Below, in pieces: positions 17,312 to 26,658 of a DNA stretch of 64,000 nucleotides. The position numbers and the translations under genes were made by a program. The first letter of the stretch is position 1, and every line of letters begins with the position of its first letter. The notes beneath the pieces were generated by a model. The model searched no databases, was not told the origin of the DNA, and saw nothing but the letters and a program-made list of their open reading frames with translations. Origin of the DNA: Bacteroidales bacterium (GTDB taxonomy: Bacteria > Bacteroidota > Bacteroidia > Bacteroidales > VadinHA17); contig WXFD01000006.1 in the NCBI GenBank assembly GCA_009877105.1, positions 247,542-311,541 of the forward strand, in the 5' to 3' direction.

Positions 17312-20038
17312 ATGGCATCCGGCAAAAAGATCAGGTCACTCATAATTATTTCGCTTCTATTTCTGAGTCAGTTGCAATTCATATCAGTTACAGCGAAAGA
17401 CTATTATGTTACTGGGACAGTTACTGATATTTCAGGAAATACCGTATCTGATGCAAAGGTTTCAATCCTGGCCGGCACAACAGAATATTCCTCGAAAACC
17501 GGGATCAACGGCAGATATTCCATAAGGTTATCTGGCATTTATGATAAGATCGGAGGGTTCATCGAGGCGGGAATGCCATTCCCAAATCCATTTTCCGGAT
17601 CGGTGAATGTGCCTTTCATCATAAATATGCAGGGAGACATACGTTTTTCAGTCTACAATCTGTCAGGGCAGAAGGTTATGGAAGCATCTTATGACCGGGT
17701 TTTCGCAGGAAGCTACAGGATTGTTTGGGACGGTTGCAATAATAACGGTGTGCCGGTAAAAGACGGATTTTACTTCTATGTACTGGAATTCATGGGGCAA
17801 ACCGTTTCCGGAAAACTTATTAAGGCTCCGGGATTTCCGGTTTTCTCCGACAGAACTGCACTGGAACCGGTTATGATGCCTCCATCCCCGTCAACTTCCT
17901 GGAGCCGGAACAGATTAAGAATCACTAGTTCTGTCAGTTGCACCGGTTATTATCCCGTGAGGTTGACTGATATTACCATTGCCCGGGATACAGTCATCGA
18001 CTTTGAACTCACGCCACGGCAGGAGATCCCGTTCAAAACTGCAGGTGATTACATCGCAATGCATAGCGGTACAGATTACAGGATGCTGATGCTGAAGGGT
18101 ATCAATCTTGGTTCCTCTCCACCCGGCTTTTTCCCCGGAGAGATAGCATATGCCATTTCCCCGGAATATTACGGGGAATGGATCAGGGAAATATCAGAAG
18201 CTGGTTTTAACAGTATCAGGGTATATACACTTCACCCTCCGGTATTTTATGAAAAGCTTGCGGAATACAATCAGCGCCATGCCGATAAGCCTCTGCTCCT
18301 GTTTCAGGGGATATGGCTTGACGAGGTTGAGGACAGAACTGATCCCGGATCCTATGATCTGACTGACAGAATTATTCCTTTTACAAAAGAGATACATGAA
18401 GTAGTAGACTGTATTAACGGCAGGGGCAATCTTGCCCACAGGTATGGTAAGGCCTACGGGAGATATCTTACTGATGTTTCCAGGTGGACAGCCGGCTATA
18501 TTATTGGCAGGGAAGTAAGCCCGCAGGAGGTGAAGGCCACCAATACCCTACATCCCTCGCCGGGAACCTATTCCGGCAGATGGTTCAGTATAACCGGGGC
18601 CACAGCTACGGAGGCATTTATTGCACGGATGCTGGATGAGACGGTAACGTATGAAGAAAAAAACTACTCTGCAAGACGTCCGGTCAGCTTCTCCAGCTGG
18701 CCGACTCTCGATCCTCTTTTACATCCGACGGAGATCTTTACAGATGAGGATTCCGAATCATTCGATCTAACCCGGATAACAATGCATTCAGGCGAACCCG
18801 GAATCTTTGCAAGTTACCATGCATATCCCTATTATCCCAATTTCATCAGTGAGCAGCCCTCATATCGTGCCTTTAGCGATGCAGACGGTCCCAACAGCTA
18901 TCTGGGTTACCTCAGCGATTTAAAGTCACATTATTCATCAATGCCGCTCGTAATAGCCGAATTCGGGGTGCCTTCAAGCTGGGGAAGTGCACATCAGTCC
19001 TTCAGCGGAATGCATCATGGCGGATTTTCCGATGATCAGCAGGGCGAGAATAATATGAGACTGATGCATAATATCATAAATTCAGGATGTGCCGGAGGTT
19101 TCATGTTTGCATGGATGGATGAATGGTTCAAGCCAACATGGATAGTCCTCTATCTCGAAGCCTTCGGCATGAATTCAGCCAATGGTATAATACCAACCCG
19201 TCAGCTGTGGCACAACAAAACATCTCCGGAACAGAATTTCGGCCTTGTTACTTTCGAACAGCAGTCAACCCTGCCTTTTGTTCCATTTGAAACCGATAAT
19301 CAGGACGGACCATTGAAAAAGATAAGTGCCACGCATGATAACCAGTATTTTTTCCTGGAAATCGAGGGCAAACAGGAAATGCTGCCAGGCGATACGGTTT
19401 TTATTGCTTTCGATACTTACCTAAGAGGGTTGGGTGAATCACGGCTCCCCAACGGAAAGATCCTAAACAACAGGTCGGAATTTCTCCTTTCAGTTGTACT
19501 TTCTTCTGATACGGCACTCCTTTACGTAACAGAATCCTATAACATGTATGGATTAACACCCAGGTTTGATTTATCCAACCATGCGGTCCAGAAATTCCGC
19601 AGCACCGTTTCCGACGGGAGCAGATGGGATCTGATGCGCTGGATCAACGATGAACACATGACGACAATCCAGGATATCGGAAAGCTGCCGGCTGAAAACA
19701 ATGATAGATTCACAGATGGCAGGCGTACTGCGGTTGCCTGGAAAAATAAAAAGATAAAGATCAGGATTCCCTGGACACTTTTATATTTTCACGATCCGAC
19801 CCAGATGCGGGTTATCGATGGTGCAGTATCATACGATGGCGGATATAACTATGAAATAAGCACGGCCTTATCTGACGGGATTGCTGTTTCGGTTTATCTT
19901 GACAAAACGGTCACCTCTTCATTGAGCAGATATGTCTGGCAGCACTGGCTGATCGCACCTGTCACAACAGCAACCGGTAAGAAATCCCTGCAGAAAATCA
20001 GGGATGGATTGTTATCTGTTCCGGGGTTTGTTGAATAA
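17312..20038 (+). CDS. Large secreted glycoside-hydrolase-like protein
   Basis: This 908-residue protein has a signal peptide (1-28) and a carboxypeptidase-regulatory-like domain (about 30-80). A FlgD/T9SS-sorting-like beta domain follows (about 84-170, with MPFPNPFSGSVNVPF and VYNLSGQKVMEAS). A TIM-barrel region (about 255-620) looks like a clan GH-A hydrolase: KGINLGSSPPGFF, FNSIRVYTLHPP, then a possible acid/base glutamate in IIGREVSP and a possible nucleophile in PLVIAEFGVPSSWG. A C-terminal beta-rich region completes it. The role is probably cleavage of a polysaccharide. It is convergent with the GT2/YaiO operon, with 9 bases between stops, so it may trim or release the polymer made there. 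The exact family is not certain. Confidence 0.72.
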   Translation: MASGKKIRSLIIISLLFLSQLQFISVTAKDYYVTGTVTDISGNTVSDAKVSILAGTTEYSSKTGINGRYSIRLSGIYDKIGGFIEAGMPFPNPFSGSVNVPFIINMQGDIRFSVYNLSGQKVMEASYDRVFAGSYRIVWDGCNNNGVPVKDGFYFYVLEFMGQTVSGKLIKAPGFPVFSDRTALEPVMMPPSPSTSWSRNRLRITSSVSCTGYYPVRLTDITIARDTVIDFELTPRQEIPFKTAGDYIAMHSGTDYRMLMLKGINLGSSPPGFFPGEIAYAISPEYYGEWIREISEAGFNSIRVYTLHPPVFYEKLAEYNQRHADKPLLLFQGIWLDEVEDRTDPGSYDLTDRIIPFTKEIHEVVDCINGRGNLAHRYGKAYGRYLTDVSRWTAGYIIGREVSPQEVKATNTLHPSPGTYSGRWFSITGATATEAFIARMLDETVTYEEKNYSARRPVSFSSWPTLDPLLHPTEIFTDEDSESFDLTRITMHSGEPGIFASYHAYPYYPNFISEQPSYRAFSDADGPNSYLGYLSDLKSHYSSMPLVIAEFGVPSSWGSAHQSFSGMHHGGFSDDQQGENNMRLMHNIINSGCAGGFMFAWMDEWFKPTWIVLYLEAFGMNSANGIIPTRQLWHNKTSPEQNFGLVTFEQQSTLPFVPFETDNQDGPLKKISATHDNQYFFLEIEGKQEMLPGDTVFIAFDTYLRGLGESRLPNGKILNNRSEFLLSVVLSSDTALLYVTESYNMYGLTPRFDLSNHAVQKFRSTVSDGSRWDLMRWINDEHMTTIQDIGKLPAENNDRFTDGRRTAVAWKNKKIKIRIPWTLLYFHDPTQMRVIDGAVSYDGGYNYEISTALSDGIAVSVYLDKTVTSSLSRYVWQHWLIAPVTTATGKKSLQKIRDGLLSVPGFVE

Positions 20039-20047
20039 TCCTCTCAT

Positions 20048-21472
20048 TCAGAAAGCAGGTCTGGCCCTTGGCCTTTTTCTTCTGTCAAACCCATTGCGCT
20101 CGGCTTTCCCCCATCCTTTCTTGCCACGCAATGCTTCGAGGTTCCCCCTGATAGCAAAGTAGGTATGAACAGGATAAAAGAAAGGTTCGATAAAAGCAGC
20201 TGAAATAAGCTTCAATACATCCTTTTTGCTCCTGTACTTGTGAAAGGTAATCTCTTCAAACAGGACTGCCCAAATTGAAATACTAACGGCAAATGAGTAG
20301 ACAAAAAGGAAAAGGATAAGATAAAAAGGCCAGTTGATAGCATTTCTTATAATGAGGTAAATTGTATAGGCAAAACCTGAAAATGCAATCAGGGGGGCCA
20401 GCCATTCGAAGAAAAACCAGTATGGATAGCCAAGTAAGCCCAGACGGCGGTATTTGGGATTGAAAAACAATCGTCTGTGCCTGCCCAATGATTCTACCAG
20501 TCCCCGCGTCCATCGCGTCCGCTGCTTCCTCAGCGATTTTATGTCGGATGGAACTTCAGTCCAGCACAACGGGTCAGGAATATATGTAACCTCATATTTC
20601 GTTCCTTTGTCAGCCATGTATCTTCTCATCCTCAGCACCAGCTCCATGTCCTCACCAACTGTTTTTATGCTGTAGCCGCCGGCCTTAATTACAGTTTCAC
20701 GGTCAAAGATCCCCATCGCCCCGGAAATCAGCATCAAACCGTCGAGCTGGCTCCAGGCCATCCTTCCCAGAAGGAATGCCCTGGTATATTCAAGTACCTG
20801 CAGGCGCGGCAGAATCTTGCGGGGTATCTTGATTTCACGGATATGACCGCGCTCCACCTCACATGAGTTGACAATTCTGATCACCCCTCCGGTTCCGATA
20901 ACTTTACGCTCCTTTTCCTCAAGGAAGGGCTTTACGAGTTTCAGTATCGAATCTGATTCGATGATCGAATCAGCATCGATGGAAACAAACAGGTCACTGT
21001 GGCAGATATTTATACCGGCATTCAGTGAATCCGCCTTCCCCCCGTTTACTTTATCAATAACTGTCAGCCTGTTGTATGAAGGATTCTTTGATCTGTACAC
21101 TCCTTTTATCCGCTCACAGGGGATCCTGTAGTCAAAATAGTAATTGACCTTTATAAGGTCATAGGCTTCCTTCACCAGATCGAATGTATTATCCGTCGAT
21201 CCGTCATTTACAATTATCACCTCGAAATTGTTGTAATACAGCGAAAGAAGGGTTCGTATATTATCTATTATTGATTTACTTTCATTATAGGCAGGAGCAA
21301 TTATTGAAATTTTCGGGCTGAGCGGTGAAAGTACAAGGGAATTGTAATTCACATAGCTGTTCTTGCGTAAATATTTCCTCAGGGCAACGGCTGAGGCTAT
21401 CCCAAGTATAAGATATGACCCGAAGAGTGCAAGCGTCAGATAAAAGATGATATGTGCAAAAAAGAAATCCAT
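20048..21472 (-). CDS. GT2 processive glycosyltransferase (polysaccharide synthase)
   Basis: This 474-residue membrane enzyme has one or two N-terminal transmembrane helices. The GT-A catalytic domain carries the full processive signature: VND at about 90, DAD at 166-168, ED at 274-275 and QRTRW at 317-321. Three or so C-terminal helices follow (about 345-445). This is the D,D,D,QxxRW set of cellulose, hyaluronan and poly-GlcNAc synthases. No PilZ domain is present, so control by c-di-GMP binding is not apparent. It is the last gene of the operon that starts with the response regulator. It is likely to polymerise a sugar in the cytoplasm and extrude it. The sugar is unknown. Confidence 0.9.
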   Translation of the reverse strand: MDFFFAHIIFYLTLALFGSYLILGIASAVALRKYLRKNSYVNYNSLVLSPLSPKISIIAPAYNESKSIIDNIRTLLSLYYNNFEVIIVNDGSTDNTFDLVKEAYDLIKVNYYFDYRIPCERIKGVYRSKNPSYNRLTVIDKVNGGKADSLNAGINICHSDLFVSIDADSIIESDSILKLVKPFLEEKERKVIGTGGVIRIVNSCEVERGHIREIKIPRKILPRLQVLEYTRAFLLGRMAWSQLDGLMLISGAMGIFDRETVIKAGGYSIKTVGEDMELVLRMRRYMADKGTKYEVTYIPDPLCWTEVPSDIKSLRKQRTRWTRGLVESLGRHRRLFFNPKYRRLGLLGYPYWFFFEWLAPLIAFSGFAYTIYLIIRNAINWPFYLILFLFVYSFAVSISIWAVLFEEITFHKYRSKKDVLKLISAAFIEPFFYPVHTYFAIRGNLEALRGKKGWGKAERNGFDRRKRPRARPAF

Positions 21473-21475
21473 AGC

Positions 21476-23131
21476 CTAATATATTCTGCGGTCAAGAACG
21501 TGACGTACAATAATGTTGTAATTCTTATATTCAGATTTCATGAGTTTAACAAGGATCTTAACGCCCTCTTCCCCGTTATTCTCAATTGCCTTTGTGGCCT
21601 CAATCTGCAGCTGAACATCATCCTCCTTGTCAAGAACAAGCTCCAGAAAGCTAATGTAGGAGGGATCAGGCATTTTACCCATGGATTTGATTATTTCAAG
21701 ACAGGTATTATAATCCTGGGTTTTATACATTCTCTTCATTATATCAAGAGTCGAACGCATATCCATGTCACCTGCAACCTGAACTGCCAGGCGTCTTACT
21801 TCCGGTGAGGTATGTTCAAGCAGTCCCCTTACTTCATCTTCAGCGTCCTTCTGCCTGAATTCCCTGATCATCCTCAGTGCAAACATGACTACGGTAGGAT
21901 TTTCCACATCCAGCCATTTTTTAAAGGAAGGCACAGGCAGATCATGTTGTATTATCAGGTCATGGAGGGTGATCTGTTCCCAGAGAGAGAACGGTTTCCG
22001 GAGGCTGGAAAGAAAATTGAAATGATCGTGATCGGTCAGCCGTACCAGCGCAATCTGGGCCTCCATACGCAGGATCTCATTTCGTGAATTCAGCGCCCTT
22101 CGGATCTCATCATTGGCATCTTTTATATTCATAAATGCAAGTTCCCTGAATCCCTTGATTTTTTTGTGCCATCTGAAATCATGAGCCCGCCGGATTGAAT
22201 CTTCATCCAATCCCAGTGACAGATACAGGTTCTGAAGCTTATTTTCCGTATCTCCCTTCAGATTGACACTCACATCAATCATCTGATCGATCAGTATCTG
22301 CCTGCGGAATTTGTTTGATGCAATCTCAAAAAAACTGTCTGTATTGATGCTGGAAAACAGATAATCAACGATCATTGACTGATATGTTCCCGCAAGGTAT
22401 TGCCTGAGCTTTTCTTCTTTTTCAAGTTTCGAGCGGTTGAGAAGAATTACAACCAGCAGTATGATCATTGACAGTATAGATAAAAATATGGTAATGATCA
22501 GTGCGTTAATGAATGCAAATGATTTCCCGAAATAGTTGACCTTCCTGAGCCATGGATCAGTGCTGTCCAACAGGAAAAACTTCCTTACCGCTTCTTTGGT
22601 CTCGGCCAGGGCAGGCAATGTATCGCCCCGCAGGGAAACCAGGCTCACCTTCACCGGAACGGAATCTGACACGCTGCTTGCCGGCTTATTATTCTCTGCA
22701 AAATTATTCTCCTCAACAACTGGAATGGAGGAACCGGCAATGTCATTAGCGTTTGAGGGGCTAATTTCAGACACTGCAGCATAACTCAGCCGTGGTTCCT
22801 GCCTGATCCGCATCACGCGGATTTTATAAAATCCATCCTCTTCCATTAAAATCACATCATCCCCCAGGACGGGATAAATCTTGGAGTACATTATCTCTGC
22901 ATATAGCTTATTCCTGAATGCACCAATCTGAACAGGATATTTGTCTTTGGTAAGGATCCTCAGGTCATTTATCCGGGCTTCGTCCCTTTTAATTGTAAAA
23001 AGTGCCAGCCCGTCGGGAACAAAGACAGCATTGAAGCCGGAATCCGGCGATAGCACGGTGGAAGGAGAACCCGCCCGCATCCCGGCAAAGGAAAGGAAAA
23101 ATACTATCAGAATGGCCGCCCGTCTCATCAC
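21476..23131 (-). CDS. SPOR-TM-HEAT repeat membrane protein
   Basis: This 551-residue protein has a signal sequence (1-20), then a SPOR-like domain at about 62-112 (YPVQIGAFRNKLYAEIMYSK and DGFYKIRV). A linker leads to one strong transmembrane helix at about 208-232. The cytoplasmic helical region (about 240-551) contains HEAT-like repeats such as EVRGLLEHTSPEVRRLAVQVAG and DVQLQIEATKAI. SPOR domains bind peptidoglycan glycan strands; HEAT repeats bind proteins. The topology would connect the cell wall to cytoplasmic partners, perhaps the response regulator or the GT2. The start overlaps the yaiO-like gene stop by 4 bases, and the GT2 start follows 3 bases after its stop. No published equivalent is known to me. 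Confidence 0.75.
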   Translation of the reverse strand: MMRRAAILIVFFLSFAGMRAGSPSTVLSPDSGFNAVFVPDGLALFTIKRDEARINDLRILTKDKYPVQIGAFRNKLYAEIMYSKIYPVLGDDVILMEEDGFYKIRVMRIRQEPRLSYAAVSEISPSNANDIAGSSIPVVEENNFAENNKPASSVSDSVPVKVSLVSLRGDTLPALAETKEAVRKFFLLDSTDPWLRKVNYFGKSFAFINALIITIFLSILSMIILLVVILLNRSKLEKEEKLRQYLAGTYQSMIVDYLFSSINTDSFFEIASNKFRRQILIDQMIDVSVNLKGDTENKLQNLYLSLGLDEDSIRRAHDFRWHKKIKGFRELAFMNIKDANDEIRRALNSRNEILRMEAQIALVRLTDHDHFNFLSSLRKPFSLWEQITLHDLIIQHDLPVPSFKKWLDVENPTVVMFALRMIREFRQKDAEDEVRGLLEHTSPEVRRLAVQVAGDMDMRSTLDIMKRMYKTQDYNTCLEIIKSMGKMPDPSYISFLELVLDKEDDVQLQIEATKAIENNGEEGVKILVKLMKSEYKNYNIIVRHVLDRRIY

Positions 23132-24207
23132 TTTACTTTAATGGCATAGATCATATTAATATGGCCCTCAAATCTGTCCCTGTACATTGATTCCTGATAC
23201 TCTTCCCTGGAGTAGCCTCCCCCTATCCTTAGCATCAGCCTGTCCGACACGGCAAAATTGTATGCAAGTCGTATACTGTTGGCACTGAGGCGTTCCAGGT
23301 CGGACTGTATGTCGAAGGGTTCATCGGGTGCCGTACCTGTCCCCAGGGTAAGCTGCAGGTAATCAGTATCATTGAAATATCTTCTGGCATTTACATAGAA
23401 TGATGTTGTAGGACCGTTATCCTTGAAATAAACATAACATTTGCCCGAGAACCAGTATTTCCTGATATACTTCTCGACGGAAACCAGTGCTATGAATACA
23501 TTCCTGTCAAAATAATAGTAATTTAATCCGGTCGAAACGGCCCATCCAGCCGGCAGGGCCTGCCATAATTCCACTGCGGCCCTGTGTGTGGGGAAATATG
23601 ATCCCGGACTGTAAGCATAATCGAGATAGGCATAATTCTTTTTTGAAAGAACCGGATATGCTTCGGCTTCAAATTGCGGTTCCGTGGCATGAATAACCGG
23701 ATCTTCACCAAGTGCAATATTTCCTATGTTTACGTATGCCGCTGCTGTACCCCAATTGAACCTGTGGCCTGCTCCAGCCCTGAACACCTGCCAGAACCGT
23801 GAATAAGGCACTTTGAAATAATCGAATGCATATCCGGCACGCAGGTCCGTGGAAACCCGTGGTTTGGTTTTTGACCACTGGCTAATGTCCCTTTTAACTT
23901 CAAGAGCATCAGTATTTTGAGGCTCAGTCATCAGTAACGTGTCAATAACCGCCTCCGCTTCGGCAAATTCTTTCTGCCAGGCCAGGATACGTGCCAGCAA
24001 CACCCTGGTATCTCCGTAGGAAGGGTACTCTTTCAGAAGTTTCCGTGCGGCACTGCCGGCTTCTTCAAGATTTCCGCTGAATGCCATTTCTTTTATCCTG
24101 AGATACTCCTGCTCAGGATCTGTTATTTCCTGTGAAAACAGGTACTGCATACCCGCAAAGATAATTACCAGTAGCCACGTAAGAATATTTGAATAATATC
24201 TGCCCAT
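23128..24207 (-). CDS. YaiO-family outer-membrane beta-barrel with TPR-like N-terminus
   Basis: This 359-residue protein has a signal peptide (1-25) and tetratricopeptide-like helices at about 30-110 (NLEEAGSAARKLLKEYPSYGDTRVLLARILAWQKEFAEAE). A YaiO-type barrel of alternating strands runs from about 118 to the end. The TPR-plus-barrel layout is like that of PgaA-, BcsC- and AlgK/AlgE-type polysaccharide export systems. It may therefore form the outer-membrane exit for the polymer made by the GT2. Its start abuts the response-regulator stop (TGA then ATG without a gap), implying tight translational coupling. Confidence 0.85.
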   Translation of the reverse strand: MGRYYSNILTWLLVIIFAGMQYLFSQEITDPEQEYLRIKEMAFSGNLEEAGSAARKLLKEYPSYGDTRVLLARILAWQKEFAEAEAVIDTLLMTEPQNTDALEVKRDISQWSKTKPRVSTDLRAGYAFDYFKVPYSRFWQVFRAGAGHRFNWGTAAAYVNIGNIALGEDPVIHATEPQFEAEAYPVLSKKNYAYLDYAYSPGSYFPTHRAAVELWQALPAGWAVSTGLNYYYFDRNVFIALVSVEKYIRKYWFSGKCYVYFKDNGPTTSFYVNARRYFNDTDYLQLTLGTGTAPDEPFDIQSDLERLSANSIRLAYNFAVSDRLMLRIGGGYSREEYQESMYRDRFEGHINMIYAIKVK

Positions 24208-24570
24208 TCAGCCTTTCTTAAAAATTGACCTAACTTTCGATATCAGCTCCGACGGATTGAATGGTTTCACTATATAACCGTCGATCCCGAGCTCTCCCGC
24301 CTCACGTTGCATCCGGGGATCGCTGAAAGCTGTCAGGATCAAGACCGGGGTGTCTTTGCCCTGGTCGGACCTGAGGTATTTAACCAACTCCAGGCCGCTG
24401 TGAAAAGGAAGATGAATATCGACAAGAAGGAGGTCGTAGTCGTTTCCCTCAAGCAATTCTATGGCCCTGTTTCCGTCTTCAGCAACAGAGGTTTCAAAGC
24501 CTTCTTTTTCAAGAATCACCGACAGGGTTTTCAGTGCCAAGGGATTGTCTTCGCAAATCAATATTTTCAC
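24208..24570 (-). CDS. Single-domain response regulator (CheY-like)
   Basis: This 120-residue receiver domain has no output domain. Acidic residues E7 and D8 and the phosphoacceptor D51 (in LLLVDIHLPF) are present. So are T80 and K102 (in IVKPF), so the site is complete and should be phosphorylated. No histidine kinase is encoded in the window, so the kinase must lie elsewhere. As first gene of the regulator-YaiO-HEAT-GT2 operon, it probably controls the export machinery by protein contact rather than by DNA binding. Confidence 0.92.
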   Translation of the reverse strand: MKILICEDNPLALKTLSVILEKEGFETSVAEDGNRAIELLEGNDYDLLLVDIHLPFHSGLELVKYLRSDQGKDTPVLILTAFSDPRMQREAGELGIDGYIVKPFNPSELISKVRSIFKKG

Positions 24571-24593
24571 AGCCCGGAATTCTTAAATATCAG

Positions 24594-24623
24594 CAAATTT
24601 AATCATGAAATCCCCCTGATCAA
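24594..24623 (-). promoter_or_regulatory. Promoter of the response-regulator/exopolysaccharide operon
   Basis: On the minus strand there is TTG (24621-24623), exactly 19 bases, then TAAATTTG (24594-24601). This is a full match to the Bacteroidetes -33/-7 consensus. It ends 23 bases before the response-regulator ATG. Confidence 0.65.
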
Positions 24624-24974
24624 TTTTGTAAATCTCTATGATTTAGTCAAAAATGGTGAATTTTATCAGTGCGTCAAAGGAATTGGGATGAAATTTTGAT
24701 TTCCGCATTATTTTCAACGACCAACGTTATGTTTTTATGTGACGAATAAAAAGGGGGCTGTTGAAAGCAGCTCAAATTAAAAGGAATATTAATTCATGAT
24801 ACCATAAATTTATGATTGAATTATGGTTTCAGCAGCAGGCTGTCCTTCTTAAGTACGGTCATGAATTGCCTGATAAAGCGGTCGGGTTCCTGTCGAAATT
24901 CGGTTATTATTAACGGGAGATTGTCAAAACATCACAACCTCCCGTTCAATTTTCAGAATAACGAATGCGATTTC
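24624..24974. other. Gene-free stretch with inverted repeats
   Basis: No credible gene. A 7-base inverted repeat ACCATAA/TTATGGT spans 24801-24827. A hairpin downstream of the lipoprotein gene is listed separately. The rest is unremarkable AT-rich DNA. Confidence 0.4.
24912..24946 (-). terminator. Hairpin after the secreted lipoprotein gene
   Basis: A perfect 8-bp stem AACGGGAG/CTCCCGTT has a 19-base loop and lies 28 bases past the lipoprotein stop. No clear U-run follows on the minus strand, so terminator function is only plausible. Confidence 0.35.
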
Positions 24975-25844
24975 TTATTTGCCATCCCATCCTGCAAGTC
25001 TTGCCCAGAGCCACCAGGCCGCGTACGCTTTCATATTTGCATTGACTGGCTGTGAATGGGCGGAGTTGCATTTGTACCAGTCCTGACCCTCCTTATGGCT
25101 GTTTTGCCATTCAATTGCCCAGTTGCCGTCAAGGGTCCCGTCTCCGTTGGTATCATAGGCACATGCATCATTGGGTTTCTTATTCCCGAAATACACTCCG
25201 TCGGGGTTATATGATTCAATATCCGCAAAGTCATATAGCACCTTTTTATTATTCCGACAGTAGTTGCGTATTTGTTCATTTCTCAGATGAAGATTGCCAG
25301 TCAGCCCTGTACCGTCAAGATGACCCGTCATATAGACAAAGGTGACACCGGGAAAATCCTTTTCAAGTTCCTCCATAAGCTGCAGGTATTTATTTATATC
25401 TGATACCGAGGCTGTGGAAACCTGGCCGCACCACGACCACATCACAACATTTATCTCGGGATGTTCAGCAAGATAGGTCCTAGTTCTTGCAGCCCAGGTG
25501 GTCCGGTCGGGATTTCCAAGATCGCCGCTGATGGCATAATCGTGTATAAAGAGTGCATCATCGGATTTTTTTCCGCTCCAGCTGAAGGATGATCCCTTGA
25601 ATGAAACCAATCCCGACATGCCATCAGTTATCTGGCTACCGTGGGAAGTATGGCTGTAGGCAATGTTAAGTTTCCGCTTTGCCTCGGATATCCATTGGGA
25701 AGGGATTGAAGCAAGTCTTATGGAATTATGGTCGGCTACAACATATGCGTCAACGGCCGTTGGTGGTATTGGTTCATCTTCCTTGCTGCAACCAATGAAT
25801 AGCAGGGATGTAATCAGATAGAGGAAAATTGCCGGATAATTCAT
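24975..25844 (-). CDS. Secreted lipoprotein of unknown function, possibly SGNH-hydrolase-like
   Basis: This 289-residue protein has a lipoprotein signal (LITSLLFIGCS, cysteine near 19). I do not recognise a firm family. Visible features are KLNIAYSHTSHGSQITDGM near 60, NVVMWSWCGQVST near 135, VTFVYMTGHLDGTGL near 170 and a calcium-loop-like DTNGDGTLDG near 233. The alternation of short hydrophobic strands with GHLD/HSQ-type motifs resembles SGNH/GDSL esterases, but a catalytic serine block is not obvious. It seems to be transcribed alone. The outer-membrane or periplasmic location is the only secure inference. Confidence 0.6.
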   Translation of the reverse strand: MNYPAIFLYLITSLLFIGCSKEDEPIPPTAVDAYVVADHNSIRLASIPSQWISEAKRKLNIAYSHTSHGSQITDGMSGLVSFKGSSFSWSGKKSDDALFIHDYAISGDLGNPDRTTWAARTRTYLAEHPEINVVMWSWCGQVSTASVSDINKYLQLMEELEKDFPGVTFVYMTGHLDGTGLTGNLHLRNEQIRNYCRNNKKVLYDFADIESYNPDGVYFGNKKPNDACAYDTNGDGTLDGNWAIEWQNSHKEGQDWYKCNSAHSQPVNANMKAYAAWWLWARLAGWDGK

Positions 25845-26129
25845 AACATTGATTTTTAGTTTAATACTATTTCATAAAACCCATGATTTTCAGGAATCAT
25901 TTTCTCATGGATTTAACGAATTAATTGGATTATTGTTGTATGAAAATCAGTGTCTCAATCTGTATTTTATTACATCAATGTGACTGACAGGAGGTTTGTC
26001 TGCCCTGATTTCCGGTTCCGGAAAGTCCGGAATATCTGAGACCCATAATTGACAGATCCCGGATTGGCTTCCGGTAATTTTATCATTTAAAAACTTAATG
26101 GCTTCTTTTTTAAGACGGAACCTGTTATC

Positions 26130-26546
26130 TCACCTGATTCTGAAGCCTGTTTTCCGGCCATCTGTACGGAAACCGGGTGTTCTTACACTTTTTCCATTGG
26201 TGAGCGGCAAGCCTTCCCTCTCCCAGGCATCCATTCCACCGGCCATACTTGCGACATTTTCATAGCCCTTCGAATACATGAAAAGGACACTTTCCCTGCT
26301 TTTTGAACCATTGACATCAGCAAAAATAAGCGGTTTATCGACCGGCAGATCAGGGTAGGATTTTTGCAGCCCGCTGAAAGGCATATAAATTACTTTTTCC
26401 ACATTGAACATCTTAAAGCTGTTCATGTATGACTCCCTGACATCGACAATAACAGCTCCTTTACGGGAAAGATCATAACTCTGCCTGGGTGACAGGTTAA
26501 TTACCCCATTTGACAAGTACCCTGTTTTTAACCAGTTATTTCTCAT
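26130..26546 (-). CDS. Rhodanese-like protein lacking the catalytic cysteine
   Basis: This 138-residue single rhodanese domain shows the usual landmarks: a DVRE motif at about 35-38, and GGMDAWEREGLPL near the C-terminus. The active-site loop reads IFADVNGSKSRE where active members have a C-x-x-G-x-R/K-S loop. Aspartate 77 takes the place of cysteine, so persulfide sulfurtransferase activity is not expected. It is cytoplasmic, with no signal peptide. It lies 112 bases downstream of the ArsR gene on the same strand. It may be a sulfur- or anion-binding or sensing protein in that regulator's regulon. Confidence 0.82.
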   Translation of the reverse strand: MRNNWLKTGYLSNGVINLSPRQSYDLSRKGAVIVDVRESYMNSFKMFNVEKVIYMPFSGLQKSYPDLPVDKPLIFADVNGSKSRESVLFMYSKGYENVASMAGGMDAWEREGLPLTNGKSVRTPGFRTDGRKTGFRIR

Positions 26547-26583
26547 GTCATATACTATATTTGCTTTCTATCCGGAGAGGTTC

Positions 26584-26597
26584 TGATTTTAAAATCA
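26584..26597. promoter_or_regulatory. Perfect 14-base palindrome before the rhodanese-like gene
   Basis: TGATTTTAAAATCA is a perfect palindrome 38 bases upstream of the rhodanese-like start. It is a candidate binding site for the ArsR-family protein encoded just upstream. Confidence 0.4.
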
Positions 26598-26658
26598 AGA
26601 TGAATCCTGAAGGGTTCACCGAAGGCAAATCCGTATTTTTTAAAAAGTATTCCCATCT

